Source: Planctomycetota bacterium (lineage in GTDB: Bacteria; Planctomycetota; UBA1135; GCA-002686595). From it: a DNA stretch of 64,000 nucleotides. Made by a program: the position numbers and the translations under genes. Positions 7,517-16,280 of this stretch are shown here, piece by piece. A model generated the notes under the pieces. It did not search any database. It had not been told where the DNA came from and saw only the letters and a list, made by a program, of their open reading frames with translations. The first letter of the stretch is position 1, and each line of letters starts with the position of its first letter. Location of the stretch: positions 1-64,000 of the forward strand of contig JADYYP010000023.1 in assembly GCA_020853575.1 (NCBI GenBank). Direction: 5' to 3'.

Positions 7517-9949
7517 TCAACGCTCGCGGCGTCGCGTGAGCACGATCTCGAGCGCGTTCGGACCCGCGGCGTCGACCTCGAGCGCTCGCACGGGCTCGAA
7601 CTCGGCGTGCAGCGCGAACAGTGCCAGCGCGTGCCCCCGAGGGAGGTTCGAGAACTCGAAGCGACCGTCCGCCGCGGAACTGACGGCCATGCCGGGCAAC
7701 AGGCCGCGGCCGGCGGTCGAACGGATCTCGCGCTCGAGCTCGGCGAGCTCCGCGCGCGATGCTTGCCCCGGACCCAGCGCAGCGATCCACGCGCCACCCA
7801 ACGCGCGACCCGCGGCGTCGCGCACCTGGCCGCGCAGCGTGACTCCGCGCTCGAGGTGCACGTCGAGCGGACCGATCACCGCGCGCGGACCGAGCTCGAA
7901 CGGCCCGACATAGGTTGGCGCGTAACCCGCGCGCCGCACGCACACCAGGTAGCGCCCGGGTTCGTCGAGCGTGAGCACGAACGTGTGGGGCGGCGGTGGC
8001 GCCGGCGCGGCCGGATCGAGCTCCATCTGGAACACCTGCGCGCGCAGCTGTTTCAGGAACAGCGGAGCGAAATCGCCATCGCGCAAGGCGGGCGAGTCGT
8101 CGGCGAGCCGCTCGCCGAACACGTCGAGCGCCTCGAGCTCGAGCGGACGTCCATCGGCGGCGTCGAACACCGCGCCGTGGATCTCGATGTCGTGGTTGCC
8201 GCGGTCGGTGGGGTCGCCGCGCAGCTTGAGCGCGAGCTGCAGCGGCTCGCCACCGGGCTCGATCTCGTGCAAGGTGAACGGCGACCACCCGTCGTGCTGG
8301 AAGTGCAGCGTGTGCGGCTCGCGCGCGAGCGCCGGGATGCGAAAGCGTCCAGGCTCGGTAACTTCCGCCTGGTACCACTGGTTGCGATCGTGCGCCGTGG
8401 CGTACAGCGCGACCCAGCCGCGGTTGATGCGCTCCGGACCGACGGGAAGGCCGCGTTCGTCGACGATCCGGCCCTCGATCGCGAGTCCGCGCTCGAGCAC
8501 GATCTCGCGCCGCGTCGTGCCCGGTTGCAGCGTCTCCAAGCGCTCGCACCAGGGCGCGCAGTCGGCGTCGCGGGCGTCGATGCCGAGCAGCCGCAGGCCG
8601 AGCCCTTCGCCCGCGAGGATCAACTCGCCGCGCTCGTCCGCTTGCGCCGAGACTTGCACCTCGCTCCACGCATCTCCGAACGAGTTGCGCACGATGCGCG
8701 AGACGCGGGCCAGCGCCTTCGGCACGGCGCGACCCTCTCGGTCGCGCACGGTCAACGCGAGCTCCCAGGTCCCCGGGCGATCGAGCGCGTCGGCCAGCAA
8801 GCGCACGCGCTGGTAGGGCGCGGCGCCACCGGAAGGCACGCGCACCACGCCGGCCTCCTGGCGCAACGCTGGCGTGCGCGCGAGCAGCGCGTAGTCCTGT
8901 CCGGTCGAGACCCACACCGGCACTTCGATTCGGAACGAGCCATCCGCGGCGCTGCGCGTCGCGCCCCCGGCCGCCGCGGACTTGCCTTCGCGCTCGACCG
9001 AGGACGCCAGCACTTCGACACCGGCGACTGGCAACTCGAACTCATCGACGATGCGCCCTTCGATGCGGCCAGCGGGCAGCTGCGGCTCGTACGTGGCGCC
9101 GCGGTCGGTGACGTCGCGCGCGGGCGCTGCCGCGACCGCCGTACGCTCGTCGTCGGTGCCGGCAACGCGCGCGGCGGCGCGGACGGGCTCGGCCGGCGCA
9201 ACCGCGCTCACCGCGCCCGTCTCCGCGTCGTCCGAGTCGGCGTCACCCGGGCCAGCGTCGACGAGCGTCGCGGCGAGCGCGAGCAGCGCGGCGCCCGCGA
9301 GCGCGACGAACGCGGTGCCCAGCGCGCCCGAGGTCCACGCCGCGCGCGGCGCGAGCGTGAGCAGCGTGCGCTCCAAGCCCGCGGGCACGTTCGGGCCGCG
9401 CAGGCGCGCGAGCGACGCGCCGAGATCGGGGAACGCCGCCGCGAAGCCGAGCTTCCCCAGGCGCTCCCGCAAGTTGGCCAGTCCGCGCTGCACGCGCTGG
9501 TGCGCGCTCGGCTCGCTGATGCCCAGCGCGTCGCCGACCTGGGCGAAGGTGAGCTCGGAGCGGAAGCGCAGCACGAGCGCGTGGCGCAGCTCGCTCGGCA
9601 CCTCGGCCAGCGCGCGTTCGAGCGCTCCAGCGAGCTCCAGTCCTTCGAGAGTGTGCTCCTCGGCCCGCTCCGTGCGTCGCATCGCGACCTCCGCTTCTCG
9701 TCTCGAACGCGCGCGCTCGGAGCGGACCCGCATCAAGGCCTCGCGCGCCGCGGCGCAGCGCAGGAGCGCGCCCAGGTCGCGCGCGCTGGCGAGCTCGAGC
9801 TTGCCCTCGAGCACGCGCCGATAGGTCTCCTGCACCGCGTCGAGCGCCAGCTCGTCCGAGTCCGCGACGTGTCTCGCGGCCCGAAAACAGCCCGCGTGGT
9901 GCTCGCGCACCGCGCGCTCGAAGAGCGCCGAGTCGATTGCGGGTCGCAT
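7517..9949 (-). CDS. ECF-type sigma factor fused to membrane segment and carboxypeptidase-regulatory-like domains
   Basis: The product is 810 aa from the ATG at 9949; a TTG 24 nt further up would add 8 residues. Residues about 8-75 match sigma-70 region 2 and about 115-165 region 4, with a helix-turn-helix 'LTFAQVGDALGISEPSAHQRV'. After a short linker, one hydrophobic segment (about 208-230) and an acidic Ala-rich stretch lead into about 550 residues of repeated beta-sandwich (CnaB/carboxypeptidase-regulatory) units such as 'GRIEGRIVDEFELPVAGVEVLA' and 'LRGQVRDAAGRALGGAWIAALG'. The sigma part would be cytoplasmic and the repeats exported, so the protein may be a membrane-tethered regulator released by proteolysis. 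Planctomycete ECF proteins with fused C-terminal domains are known; this layout is read from the sequence. Confidence 0.87.
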   Translation of the reverse strand: MRPAIDSALFERAVREHHAGCFRAARHVADSDELALDAVQETYRRVLEGKLELASARDLGALLRCAAAREALMRVRSERARSRREAEVAMRRTERAEEHTLEGLELAGALERALAEVPSELRHALVLRFRSELTFAQVGDALGISEPSAHQRVQRGLANLRERLGKLGFAAAFPDLGASLARLRGPNVPAGLERTLLTLAPRAAWTSGALGTAFVALAGAALLALAATLVDAGPGDADSDDAETGAVSAVAPAEPVRAAARVAGTDDERTAVAAAPARDVTDRGATYEPQLPAGRIEGRIVDEFELPVAGVEVLASSVEREGKSAAAGGATRSAADGSFRIEVPVWVSTGQDYALLARTPALRQEAGVVRVPSGGAAPYQRVRLLADALDRPGTWELALTVRDREGRAVPKALARVSRIVRNSFGDAWSEVQVSAQADERGELILAGEGLGLRLLGIDARDADCAPWCERLETLQPGTTRREIVLERGLAIEGRIVDERGLPVGPERINRGWVALYATAHDRNQWYQAEVTEPGRFRIPALAREPHTLHFQHDGWSPFTLHEIEPGGEPLQLALKLRGDPTDRGNHDIEIHGAVFDAADGRPLELEALDVFGERLADDSPALRDGDFAPLFLKQLRAQVFQMELDPAAPAPPPPHTFVLTLDEPGRYLVCVRRAGYAPTYVGPFELGPRAVIGPLDVHLERGVTLRGQVRDAAGRALGGAWIAALGPGQASRAELAELEREIRSTAGRGLLPGMAVSSAADGRFEFSNLPRGHALALFALHAEFEPVRALEVDAAGPNALEIVLTRRRER

Positions 9950-10104
9950 AGGGTCGTCCGTTCCTCCGCGCAAGAGCGCGCGTCACGCCGCTGCGATGCA
10001 GGCGCCGCGGCGATCTTAGGGGCGATCTACGGAAAATGGCGCAAGGTCGGCCGCGACCGGTGCGAACAGCGCGCTCGCGGCGGGAATCGCGCGCTCGTCG
10101 CTGG

Positions 10105-10110
10105 TAGCAT
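10105..10110 (+). promoter_or_regulatory. Putative -10 box of the transhydrogenase operon
   Basis: TAGCAT lies 38 nt before the pntAA start in GC-rich surroundings. No good -35 is seen at the expected spacing. Confidence 0.3.
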
Positions 10111-10148
10111 CTTTCGACCAAAAATCCGCGGAAGAGGGTTCCACAGCC

Positions 10149-11288
10149 ATGCCCACGTTATTCGTGCCCCGGGAGTCGAAAGCCGGCGAGACGCGCGTCG
10201 CCGCGACGCCCGAGACGGTCAAGCAGCTCGTCAAGGCCGGACTGAAGGTCGAGATCGAGAGCGGCGCGGGCGTGCCGGCGAGCTTCGTCGACGCCGGCTT
10301 CCAGGCGGTCGGCGCGGCGCTGGTCGGGCCCGATGCCTGGGGCACGGCCGACATCGTGGCCAAGGTCGCTCCGCCGTCGCAGGCCGAGCTCGCGCGGCTC
10401 AAGCAGGGCGCGGTGCTGATCTCGTTCATGACGCCCTCGGCCAACCTGCCGATCGTCGCCGCGCTGCGCGAGCGCGGCGTGTCGACGCTGGCGATGGAGC
10501 TGATCCCGCGCATCACGCGCGCGCAGGCCATGGACGCGCTCTCCTCGCAGGCGACCGTCGCTGGCTACAAGGCCGTGCTGCTCGGAGCATCGCACCTGGC
10601 CAAGATGTGCCCGCTGCTCATGACCGCCGCGGGCACCGTTCCGCCGGCCAAGTGCGTGGTGTTCGGCGCGGGCGTGGCCGGCCTGCAGGCGATCGCGACG
10701 GCCAAGCGCCTGGGCTGCTCGGTCGAAGCCACCGACGTGCGCCTGGCGGCGCGCGAGCAAGTGCTCTCGCTGGGCGCGAAGTTCATCGACGTGCCCGGCA
10801 TGGGCGACATGGAGGACAAGGGCGGCTACGCCAAGGAGCAGACGCCCGAGTTCCTCGAGAAGCAGCGCCAAGAGGTGGCCAAGCGCGTCGCCGAGGCGGA
10901 CTTGGTGATCACCACGGCGCAGATCCCTGGACGCCCCGCGCCCAAGCTCGTCAGCCGCGCGATGGTCGAGTCGATGAAGGCCGGCGCGGTGCTGGTCGAC
11001 CTGGCGGTCGAGAGCGGCGGCAACTGCGAGCTCGCCAAGCTCGGCGAAGTGGTCGTGCACCAGGGCGTCAAGATCGTCGGGATCCCCAATCTGCCGGCGA
11101 GCGTGCCGTACCACGCCTCCGAGCTGTACGCGAAGAACGTGCTCAACCTGGTCAAGCTGTTCGTCCAGAAGGACGGCAGCCTCAATCTCGAGTTCAAGGA
11201 CGAAGTCCTCGCCGGGTGCTTGCTGACGCACGCTGGCGAAGTGCCCCACAAGGCGACTGCGGAAGCGCTGCTCGCGGGAGCGAAGTGA
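10149..11288 (+). CDS. pntAA: NAD(P) transhydrogenase alpha subunit, part 1 (NAD-binding domain I)
   Basis: The product is 379 aa and matches the soluble dI component of split proton-translocating transhydrogenases. The N-terminus 'FVPRESKAGETRVAATPETV' and the Rossmann motif 'VFGAGVAGLQAIATAKRLG' (about 171-190) are family hallmarks, as is the mobile-loop region before 'AKLVSRAMVESMKAGAVLVDLA'. It binds NADH/NAD+ and exchanges hydride with NADPH/NADP+ bound on PntB while protons cross the membrane. It heads a three-gene operon: pntAB follows after 2 nt, or overlaps it if the GTG at 11285 is used. Confidence 0.96.
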   Translation: MPTLFVPRESKAGETRVAATPETVKQLVKAGLKVEIESGAGVPASFVDAGFQAVGAALVGPDAWGTADIVAKVAPPSQAELARLKQGAVLISFMTPSANLPIVAALRERGVSTLAMELIPRITRAQAMDALSSQATVAGYKAVLLGASHLAKMCPLLMTAAGTVPPAKCVVFGAGVAGLQAIATAKRLGCSVEATDVRLAAREQVLSLGAKFIDVPGMGDMEDKGGYAKEQTPEFLEKQRQEVAKRVAEADLVITTAQIPGRPAPKLVSRAMVESMKAGAVLVDLAVESGGNCELAKLGEVVVHQGVKIVGIPNLPASVPYHASELYAKNVLNLVKLFVQKDGSLNLEFKDEVLAGCLLTHAGEVPHKATAEALLAGAK

Positions 11289-11290
11289 TC

Positions 11291-11656
11291 ATGGCTGTGT
11301 TCCTCGCCGTGGCCGCGCAGGCGGTCGATTCTGCTCCCGTCGCCGCATCCCACGCCGGCGACAGCATGCCGTTCCTGATCGTCGGGCTGTGGGTGCTGTT
11401 GCTCTCGATCTTCGTCGGCTTCGAGGTGATCCAGAAGGTCCCGCCGACGCTGCACACGCCGCTGATGAGCGGCTCGAACGCGATCAGCGGCATCACGATC
11501 GTGGGCTCGCTGTACTGCGTCGGCAACGACTACCCGCTGTCGGCGGGCATCCTGGGCGTGATCGCGATCGTGTGCGCGATGATCAACGTGGTCGGGGGCT
11601 TCGTGGTCACCGACCGCATGCTCGGCATGTTCAGCGCGAAGGGCGGGAAGAAGTGA
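11291..11656 (+). CDS. pntAB: NAD(P) transhydrogenase alpha subunit, part 2 (membrane)
   Basis: The product is 121 aa. It is the small membrane component (start of dII), with three to four hydrophobic helices ('FLIVGLWVLLLSIFVGFEVI', 'ISGITIVGSLYCVG', 'GILGVIAIVCAMINVVGGFVV') and the family's conserved 'VPPTLHTPLMSGSNAISGI' segment. A GTG at 11285, overlapping the pntAA stop, could add two residues. The 3' end overlaps the next ATG by one base (TGATG), so the genes are translationally coupled. Confidence 0.95.
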   Translation: MAVFLAVAAQAVDSAPVAASHAGDSMPFLIVGLWVLLLSIFVGFEVIQKVPPTLHTPLMSGSNAISGITIVGSLYCVGNDYPLSAGILGVIAIVCAMINVVGGFVVTDRMLGMFSAKGGKK

Positions 11657-13122
11657 TGCTCGGCGTGATCTCGATGCTGAACGTGGTCGAGCTGGCCTAC
11701 ATGGCCGCCTCGCTGCTCTTCATTCTGGGCATTCTCAAGCTCGGCAAGGTCAAGACCGCCAAGCAGGGCAACCTGTGGGCGGCCTACGGCATGGCGCTGG
11801 CGATCGGCGCGACGATGCTGCTGCTCGTCACGCGCGGAGACTGGGACCCGCGCGAGGGCGAGTGGACCTACCAGAGCCACGCGCTCGCGCTGGGCGCGAT
11901 GGTGTTGGGCTCGGTCATCGGTTGGTGGATGGCGATCAAGGTGCCGATGACCTCGATGCCCGAGTTCGTGGCCTTCTTCAACGGTCTCGGCGGCGCCGCG
12001 TCGATGTTCGTCGCGCTCGCCGAAGTGCCGCGCGCGGCCGAGCGTGGTCACGTGCTCTCGCTCGAAGGAGCGGACTTCGCCATCGCCGACAGTTTGGCGG
12101 TGGTGATCGGAGCGGTGACGCTGACCGGCTCGCTCGTCGCCTACGCCAAGCTCGCCGGCAAGCTCAACAAGAGCCGCATCGGACCCTTGGGCTCGCAAGC
12201 GGTCAACGCGTTGCTCGGTGTGGCCTGCTTGGGCCTGGCGGTCTGGGGCGGCTTCTTCGCCGCGGATCCGACCAGCCTGTGGTCGAGCAACGGAGCCCTG
12301 ATGTTGGCGGCGCTGCTGCTCGGCGTCGGACTGACGCTGCCGATCGGCGGCGCGGACATGCCGGTCGCGATCGCCCTGCTCAACAGCTACTCGGGCATCG
12401 CCGGCATGACCACCGGCTTCATCCTCAAGAACAACCTGTTGATCGTCGCCGGCTCGCTGGTCGGTGCTTCGGGCATCATCCTGACGCAGATCATGTGCAA
12501 GGCGATGAACCGCTCGCTGTCGAACGTGCTGCTGGGCGGCATGGGCGAGAGCTCCGGCTCCGGCGGCGGCGCGAAGGACGAGGGCTACACCAAGGTCAAG
12601 TCGACCTCCGCGGAGGAGCTGGCCGCCGTGCTCGACGCGGCCTCGAGCGTGATCTTCGTGCCGGGCTACGGCCTCGCGGTCGCTCAGGCGCAGCACAAGG
12701 TGCGCGAGCTCGCCGGATTGCTCGAGAAGAAGGGCTGTCAGGTGCGCTACGCGATCCATCCGGTCGCGGGCCGCATGCCCGGGCACATGAACATCCTGCT
12801 AGCCGAAGCGGACGTGCCCTACGAGCAGCTCTACGAGCTCGATCGCATCAACGACGACTTCAAGAACACCGACGTGGTGGTGGTGCTCGGCGCCAACGAC
12901 GTGTGCAACCCGGCGGCGATCAAGGACCCGAAGAGCCCGATCGCCGGCATGCCGGTGCTGACGGTGTGGGACGCGCGCACGGTGGTGGTGGTCAAGCGTT
13001 CGCTGGCCTCGGGCTACGCCGGCATCCGCAACGAGCTGTTCCAGATGGACAACTCGTTGATGCTGCTGGCCGACGCCAAGAAGGCCATCGAGGACACGAT
13101 CACCGAGCTCAAGGCGCTCTGA
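11656..13122 (+). CDS. pntB: NAD(P) transhydrogenase beta subunit
   Basis: The product is 488 aa. The N-terminal half has about nine membrane helices including 'MTSMPEFVAFFNGLGGAASM' and 'GADMPVAIALLNSYSGIAGM', both strongly conserved in PntB. The C-terminal third is the NADP-binding domain III ('VPGYGLAVAQAQHKVRELA', 'IHPVAGRMPGHMNILLAEA', 'GANDVCNPAA'). Together with PntAA and PntAB it couples hydride transfer between NADH and NADP+ to proton movement, the usual source of NADPH under respiration. It starts in the pntAB stop codon. Confidence 0.97.
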   Translation: MLGVISMLNVVELAYMAASLLFILGILKLGKVKTAKQGNLWAAYGMALAIGATMLLLVTRGDWDPREGEWTYQSHALALGAMVLGSVIGWWMAIKVPMTSMPEFVAFFNGLGGAASMFVALAEVPRAAERGHVLSLEGADFAIADSLAVVIGAVTLTGSLVAYAKLAGKLNKSRIGPLGSQAVNALLGVACLGLAVWGGFFAADPTSLWSSNGALMLAALLLGVGLTLPIGGADMPVAIALLNSYSGIAGMTTGFILKNNLLIVAGSLVGASGIILTQIMCKAMNRSLSNVLLGGMGESSGSGGGAKDEGYTKVKSTSAEELAAVLDAASSVIFVPGYGLAVAQAQHKVRELAGLLEKKGCQVRYAIHPVAGRMPGHMNILLAEADVPYEQLYELDRINDDFKNTDVVVVLGANDVCNPAAIKDPKSPIAGMPVLTVWDARTVVVVKRSLASGYAGIRNELFQMDNSLMLLADAKKAIEDTITELKAL

Positions 13123-13137
13123 GTCGCTCCGGCTGCG

Positions 13138-13183
13138 CCGCTCCTCCCACCCCAGCCGTCCGTTGGGCGTGTGGGCGGAGCGG
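13138..13183 (+). terminator. Hairpin downstream of pntB
   Basis: The arms 13138-13150 and 13171-13183 pair over 13 positions with one mismatch, and inner bases extend the stem (ccca/tggg). There is no strong T tract, so an intrinsic terminator is only likely, not certain. Confidence 0.45.
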
Positions 13184-13294
13184 ACTCGTGGAGTCGCGCG
13201 GACGAGTGAGGGCGCTCCAGCGAGCAGTCGGGTGAGCGCGCGTTGGCCCAGCGAGCCTGGGCAAAGCCGTGCGGCGCTCTCCGCGTTTGGCTGC

Positions 13295-13300
13295 TAAGCT
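13295..13300 (+). promoter_or_regulatory. Putative -10 box before FG-GAP gene
   Basis: TAAGCT, 27 nt before the ATG at 13328, fits the TAnnnT boxes seen upstream of several genes in this window. Confidence 0.3.
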
Positions 13301-13327
13301 CGACGTTCCCCCCAGGCGCGTCGAGAG

Positions 13328-16105
13328 ATGTCGCTTGCCGCCGCTGCCTTGGCCCTGGTTCCCTGGGCTCCCTTCCAAGTTCCCCTGGCCGAACTCGCGC
13401 GCGATTCGCTCGGACACCTCGGGTGGTGTCTGTACGACGTCGGCGATTTGGATGGCGACGGACTCGACGAGCTCGCGGCCGCATACGCCGGGCGTTTCGT
13501 CGATTCGACGTGCTGCAGCGTGGTCAACGTCTTCAGCGTCGCGCCGCACTGTCGCGAGCACCGCGCCGAATTCAGTGTCGCGCGGGAGCGCTACACCGAT
13601 TGGACGCTGCTCGGCGACGCGTGCGGCGAGGCACTGGTCGTGCTGCGCCGCGACGCGGGTGGTTTCGAGCTCGCGATCGGCGCTCCCGGGGCCGGACCGC
13701 AGGGCAAGAGCTGCGGTGTCGTCGAGACCTTCACCTCGCTCGCCGACGAGCGACCGCGCCTGCGCTGGAAAGGCAACGCATCCGCCGACGAGTTCGGCGC
13801 GGCGCTGGCGCGCATCCCCGATCGCATGGGTGATGGACTGGACGACCTCGCCATCGGAGCGCCGGGCGACGGCGACGGTCGGGTGCTGGTGGTTTCGACG
13901 CGCGACGGGCGCGAGCTCTCGGCGCTGACTCCGGGCAAGGGCCTGTCGCGTTTCGGAGCCGCGCTCGCGTCGACCTTCGACGTGCGCCAGGGCTCGCGGC
14001 GCCACAGGCTCGCGGTCGGAGCCCCGGCCAGCGCTGCGGCGGACGACACGCGCGGCGCGGTGCTGTTGCATGAACTCCGCGATGGGTCGTTGGTGCGCTC
14101 GATCTCGGGCCAGATCGCCGGCGAGCACTTCGGCGCGCGGCTCGCGAGCGACGACGTCGACCGCGATGGGGCGCCCGAGCTGATCGTGGTCTCGCTGGGG
14201 GAGGGCGCAGTGCGCGCACGCATCAGTGCCGTGCGCAACTCATCACTCGGGCGCAACTGGACCCACGAGCTCGCCGCGGCCGCGCAGCTCGACGGCACCA
14301 ACATCTCCACGTGCGGCGATCTCGACGGCGACGGCGGGCGCGAGGTGCTGGTCACGTTCGTGCCGCTGGACCCGCTGGAAAGGCCCGAGTTCCTGGTGCT
14401 CTCGGGGCTCGACGGCCACGTCGTGCACGCCGTTCGCAGCGTCGCGCCCGAGCTCGAGGATCTGGCGACGAGCCGCGTGCGCGCGTTCCGCGACGACACC
14501 TTGGGGCTTGCGCTCGGTCGTCACCTCGGCGCGTCGAGCGCTGGCGACCAGGATGGCGACGGCGTGCACGACGTGTGGTTCGCGGTGGGATCGGGCTACG
14601 GCGGTGCGGCGTTGCAGGCGACGCTCTCGCTGCTCTCGGGCGCCGAGCTCGGCTCTGGTCGAACCCGTGCACGGGCATTGCCGCCGTGTTTCGAGGTGCC
14701 GTGCGACCTGCCGAGCGCGGACGACGACGGACAGTGCGCGCGTCTGGAGATCGGCGAGCTCCGCGCGCTGCGCGGGATCTCGCTCGGAGACCGGCTCGAC
14801 GCCGACGACCGAGGATGGGTGTGCACCGACACGGCCTTCGGGAAGGGACTCGAGTTCCTGGGCGACCTCGACGCGGACGGGCTCGACGAGCTGTGGATCG
14901 CGGGCATCGGCGACGTCTGGGACAACTACCGCTCGTATCTGTGGTCCAGCAAGGAGAGCGAGCTCGGGGCGCCCTTCAAGTCCGGGGACTTCAGCGGCGC
15001 GGCGCGTGTCGGGGACGTCGACGGCGACGGCCGCGACGACTTCGTGCTGGGCGCGAGCGAGCGCACCTATCGATTCTGCGAGATGGTCGGGGAGCTGTGC
15101 GTGTTCACCGAGCGCGGTCGCGCCGCGAGATACCGCGTGAAGCATCCGGGCGGCGCCTACGAGTTCGCGCGTGCGCTCGAGCTTGTCGGCGACGTCGATT
15201 GCGACGGCGTGCGCGAGCTCGCGGTGGCGACACCGAGCACCGGGGGCTGGGGATATCCCGACGCCAGTCGCGCGCCGCGCGCGTGCGAGGTCGCGCTGCT
15301 CGGTCTGGGGCCGGAGAGTGCGACCTTCCTGCACACGCTCGAGGGTGATGCCTCGGCCTCCGACCGCTTCGGAGCCGCGCTCGCATTCGGCGGCGATTGG
15401 GACGGCGACGGCACGCCGGATCTGGCGGTCGGCGCTCCGGCGTCGAGCTTGCGCGCGCCGCGCGCGGGAGCCGTCCAGGTCTACTCCGGCGCGGATTGGC
15501 GCTGCCTGGCGAGCTTCGCGAGCTCGGTGCCGGCCGAGCGCTTCGGCACGGCGCTGGAATGGGCGCGCGATCTCGACGGCGACGCGCGCTCGGAGCTGAT
15601 CGTCAGCGCTCCGCTCCACGGCGCGGACGGCCATGGACGCGTCGTCGTGCTCTCGTCGAGGTCGTCGAGCGCGCTCTACCAGAGCATCGGACCGCGCCCG
15701 TGGTCCGCCTACGGCGTGAGTCTCGCGCTGGCCGACTTCGACCGCGATGGGAGCGACGAGTTGGTCGTCGGGGCCCCGGGAACGTGGCACGAAGGCCCGC
15801 CCGAGCCCGGCACGGTCTCGATCCTCGCCGTCAGCAACGGACGCGAGCTCGCGCGCATCCGCGGCGCGCCGCGCGAGCTCGTGGACTTCACCGACGGCGT
15901 CGAGTGGACGATGCGGCTCGACCCCGCGAGCTCCTACGACTTCGCGCGCCCAGGCTTCGGCCGAGCGCTCGCTGTCGCGCGCGATCTCGACGGCGGCGGC
16001 GCCCCCGATCTGGCCATCGGCGAGCCCGCCTACTCGGGGCCGTCCTTCGGCGGAAGGGTGCACACGTTGTCGGACACGGCGCTGCGCGAGCTGATCGGTC
16101 GCTGA
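13328..16105 (+). CDS. Large FG-GAP/VCBS repeat protein (integrin-alpha-like propeller)
   Basis: The product is 925 aa with a short hydrophobic N-terminus ('MSLAAAALALVPW') that may act as a signal peptide. About twelve FG-GAP units with calcium-loop signatures follow one another, for example 'GDLDGDGLDELAAAYAG', 'GDVDGDGRDDFVLGASE', 'GDWDGDGTPDLAVGAPAS' and 'ADFDRDGSDELVVGAPGT'. These form one or two beta-propellers, expected on the cell surface for adhesion or carbohydrate/protein binding. Unlike the FG-GAP gene at 26 kb it lacks the 'YCTA' C-terminal domain. It stands alone after the pnt operon. Confidence 0.88.
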   Translation: MSLAAAALALVPWAPFQVPLAELARDSLGHLGWCLYDVGDLDGDGLDELAAAYAGRFVDSTCCSVVNVFSVAPHCREHRAEFSVARERYTDWTLLGDACGEALVVLRRDAGGFELAIGAPGAGPQGKSCGVVETFTSLADERPRLRWKGNASADEFGAALARIPDRMGDGLDDLAIGAPGDGDGRVLVVSTRDGRELSALTPGKGLSRFGAALASTFDVRQGSRRHRLAVGAPASAAADDTRGAVLLHELRDGSLVRSISGQIAGEHFGARLASDDVDRDGAPELIVVSLGEGAVRARISAVRNSSLGRNWTHELAAAAQLDGTNISTCGDLDGDGGREVLVTFVPLDPLERPEFLVLSGLDGHVVHAVRSVAPELEDLATSRVRAFRDDTLGLALGRHLGASSAGDQDGDGVHDVWFAVGSGYGGAALQATLSLLSGAELGSGRTRARALPPCFEVPCDLPSADDDGQCARLEIGELRALRGISLGDRLDADDRGWVCTDTAFGKGLEFLGDLDADGLDELWIAGIGDVWDNYRSYLWSSKESELGAPFKSGDFSGAARVGDVDGDGRDDFVLGASERTYRFCEMVGELCVFTERGRAARYRVKHPGGAYEFARALELVGDVDCDGVRELAVATPSTGGWGYPDASRAPRACEVALLGLGPESATFLHTLEGDASASDRFGAALAFGGDWDGDGTPDLAVGAPASSLRAPRAGAVQVYSGADWRCLASFASSVPAERFGTALEWARDLDGDARSELIVSAPLHGADGHGRVVVLSSRSSSALYQSIGPRPWSAYGVSLALADFDRDGSDELVVGAPGTWHEGPPEPGTVSILAVSNGRELARIRGAPRELVDFTDGVEWTMRLDPASSYDFARPGFGRALAVARDLDGGGAPDLAIGEPAYSGPSFGGRVHTLSDTALRELIGR

Positions 16106-16280
16106 CGCGCCCAGCGCATCGCGGCGCGCACCCGCCCGCCGTGGGCCATTTCACGTTCGTGCGCCTTTGCGCCAAAATTCCGCGTGCGTTCAGGGACCAA
16201 CCGACCCTTGGGTTCCAACGAGAAGTTGCCAGTCACTCGACTTCGTCAACGCGTCTCGGGGAGAGGATAGGAGCACTTCG

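Noticed and set aside
7607..10148. Long rightward frame leading into pntAA
   Set aside because: It is a shadow of the leftward sigma-fusion gene; the real pntAA start is the ATG at 10149.
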